Assembly: GCA_045534445.1 (NCBI GenBank)
Contig: JAZSJQ010000051.1
Coordinates: 1 to 22,372, forward strand
From: JAISGQ01 sp045534445
Lineage (GTDB): Bacteria > Bacillota > Clostridia > Oscillospirales > Acutalibacteraceae
DNA length: 22,372 bases
Direction of reading: 5' to 3'
Positions 21,104-22,372 of the stretch are shown one piece after another. The position numbers and the translations under genes are program-made. The notes beneath the pieces are model-generated. The model saw only the letters and a list, made by a program, of their open reading frames with translations, was not told the DNA's origin and did not search any database. Numbering within the stretch: position 1 is the first letter of the stretch; every line of letters begins with the position of its first letter.

Positions 21104-22372
21104 TTATTTTGCGTAGCTGTCCTTGAGTTCAACTGAACGGTTGAATACAAGATGGTCGGAAGTGGAATCCACATTATCAACGCAGAAGTAACCGAGTCTG
21201 AGGAATTGGAAGCCATCACCTGGTTTTGCTTTGGCGAGGGAGGGTTCAAGCTTGCAGCCCTTGAGAGTGGTGAGGGAGTTGGGGTTGATATGCTGCATGA
21301 AGTCAACATCGGCAGCATCGGGAGAGGGAATGGTGAAGAGACGGTCGAAGAGTCGAACCTCAGCATCAACAGCATCTGCGCAGTTGACCCAGTGGATAGT
21401 ACCCTTGACCTTTACGCCCTCGGGAGGGTTGCCGCCGCGGGTGGATTCGTCGTATTCAGCATATACCTCAACAATATTGCCGTTTTCGTCTTTTTTGCAG
21501 CCTGTGCACTTTACAATGTAAGTGCCCTTGAGACGTACAAGATTGCCGGGGAACATACGGAAGTATTTCTTTTCAGGGACTTCCATAAAGTCATCAGCTT
21601 CGATGTAAAGCTCGCGGCTGAAGGTGATCTTACGGGTGCCTGCGTTTTCGTCCTGAGGATTGTTTTCAACCTCAAATTCCTCAGTCTGTCCCTCGGGATA
21701 GTTGGTGATAACAAGCTTTACGGGATTGAGAACTGCCATTGCTCTGGTTGCGTGAGCATTAAGGTCTTCGCGGAGACAGAACTCAAGGAAGCTCCACTGA
21801 ACAGTGGAAGAATTCTTTGCAACACCGATTCTCTCGCAGAAATTCTTGATGGAATCGGGGGTATAGCCACGTCGGCGAAGAGCAGCAAGAGTGGGCATTC
21901 TGGGGTCGTCCCAACCGCCTACGATACCGTCTTCGATCATTTTGCGCAGCTTACGCTTGGAAAGAACTGTATAGTCGATTGCCAGACGGGCAAACTCAAT
22001 CTGTCTGGGCTTGCTGGGGACGGAAACATGGTCGCATACCCAATCATAAAGGGGTCTGTGATCCTCATACTCGAGGGAGCAGAGAGAATGTGTGATATGC
22101 TCAAGAGCATCACCGATGGGGTGAGCAAAGTCGTACATGGGGTAGATGCACCACTCATCACCTGTGCGGTGGTGGGTCATATGCTTGATTCTGTAAATAA
22201 CAGGATCGCGCATATTCCAGTTGCCGGAAGCAAGATCGATCTTTGCGCGGAGTGTCATTTTACCGTCGGGGAATTCGCCGTTCTTCATTCTCTCAAAGAG
22301 ATCAAGACTTTCCTCCATAGGTCTGTCACGATAGGGAGAGGTAGCGGGAGTGTTGTAGTCACCGCGCATCTC
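21104..22372 (-). CDS. glnS: Glutaminyl-tRNA synthetase, 3' part (5' end outside window)
   Basis: This class I synthetase charges tRNA-Gln directly. The minus-strand frame is open to the window edge, where the codon before the first in-frame ATG is GAG, so the gene continues beyond base 22372. About 422 residues are present of an expected 550 or so; the HIGH motif is missing. Visible are YRDRPMEESLDLFERMKNG, LRAKIDLASGNWNMRDPVIYRI, CIYPMYDFAHPIGDALEHITHSLC, the KMSKS-equivalent VLSKRKL (near 21948-21968), GWDDPRMPTLAALRRRGYT and the C-terminal beta-barrel anticodon-binding domains. These match GlnRS rather than GluRS: for example GWDDPRMPT and the beta-barrel C-terminus. It converges on the zinc-ribbon gene with separate terminators. 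Biased codons indicate good expression. Confidence 0.96.
   Translation of the reverse strand, partial: EMRGDYNTPATSPYRDRPMEESLDLFERMKNGEFPDGKMTLRAKIDLASGNWNMRDPVIYRIKHMTHHRTGDEWCIYPMYDFAHPIGDALEHITHSLCSLEYEDHRPLYDWVCDHVSVPSKPRQIEFARLAIDYTVLSKRKLRKMIEDGIVGGWDDPRMPTLAALRRRGYTPDSIKNFCERIGVAKNSSTVQWSFLEFCLREDLNAHATRAMAVLNPVKLVITNYPEGQTEEFEVENNPQDENAGTRKITFSRELYIEADDFMEVPEKKYFRMFPGNLVRLKGTYIVKCTGCKKDENGNIVEVYAEYDESTRGGNPPEGVKVKGTIHWVNCADAVDAEVRLFDRLFTIPSPDAADVDFMQHINPNSLTTLKGCKLEPSLAKAKPGDGFQFLRLGYFCVDNVDSTSDHLVFNRSVELKDSYAK

Noticed and set aside
1..22372. tRNA/rRNA genes, CRISPR arrays, insertion sequences or prophage
   Set aside because: Coding genes fill almost all of the window, the gaps are under 160 nt and hold promoters or terminators, and I saw no regular repeat-spacer pattern, transposase or tRNA-like cloverleaf.

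Overview
The window looks like core chromosome of a Clostridia-class Firmicute, most likely a Ruminococcus-like member of the Oscillospiraceae. The evidence is moderate GC content, strong AGGAGG-type ribosome binding sites, sigma-A-like promoters, an ileS-lspA-rluD block, a transketolase split into two genes, an ispH-rpsA fusion, and a DUF5685-type gene next to a J-domain gene with a cysteine-rich tail. This is inference from gene content; no rRNA or tRNA gene is present to fix the taxonomy. I see no CRISPR array, insertion sequence, prophage or integration site.

Layout. (1) Positions 1-6077 carry one tightly packed plus-strand run: the 3' part of ileS, then lspA, rluD, a Cof-type HAD phosphatase, and the N- and C-terminal transketolase subunits. 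Most junctions overlap by 1-8 nt. The run ends at a strong terminator at 6087-6121. (2) Positions 6173-11796 form a DNA-repair block, radC-uvrB-uvrA, with an extended -10 promoter before radC and a terminator after uvrA. (3) Positions 11873-14052 hold a less understood trio: a six-cysteine DUF5685-type protein, a J-domain/TPR protein with ten cysteines in its last 28 residues, and a polytopic membrane protein. (4) After a small intercistronic hairpin come a BaiN/HI0933-type flavoprotein, cmk and an ispH-rpsA fusion (14098-18061), closed by a terminator. (5) Three apparently monocistronic genes follow, each with its own promoter: a CAT-fold/E2-like protein lacking the usual catalytic motif, a serine hydrolase of the monoacylglycerol lipase type, and a zinc-ribbon membrane protein. 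(6) The minus strand carries the 3' part of glnS, converging on the plus-strand genes across two back-to-back terminator hairpins.

Functionally most of the window is housekeeping: tRNA charging (ileS, glnS), lipoprotein maturation (lspA), rRNA modification (rluD), the pentose phosphate pathway, excision repair, CMP phosphorylation, isoprenoid synthesis and ribosomal protein S1. Two observations stand out. The ispH-rpsA fusion contains a textbook Shine-Dalgarno sequence, an in-frame start and a promoter-like sequence exactly before the S1 part, with codon usage changing at the same point, so a separate S1 protein may be made from inside the gene. The DUF5685 / J-domain-TPR-Cys-tail / membrane-protein trio looks like an uncharacterised, possibly metal- or thiol-dependent, chaperone module.
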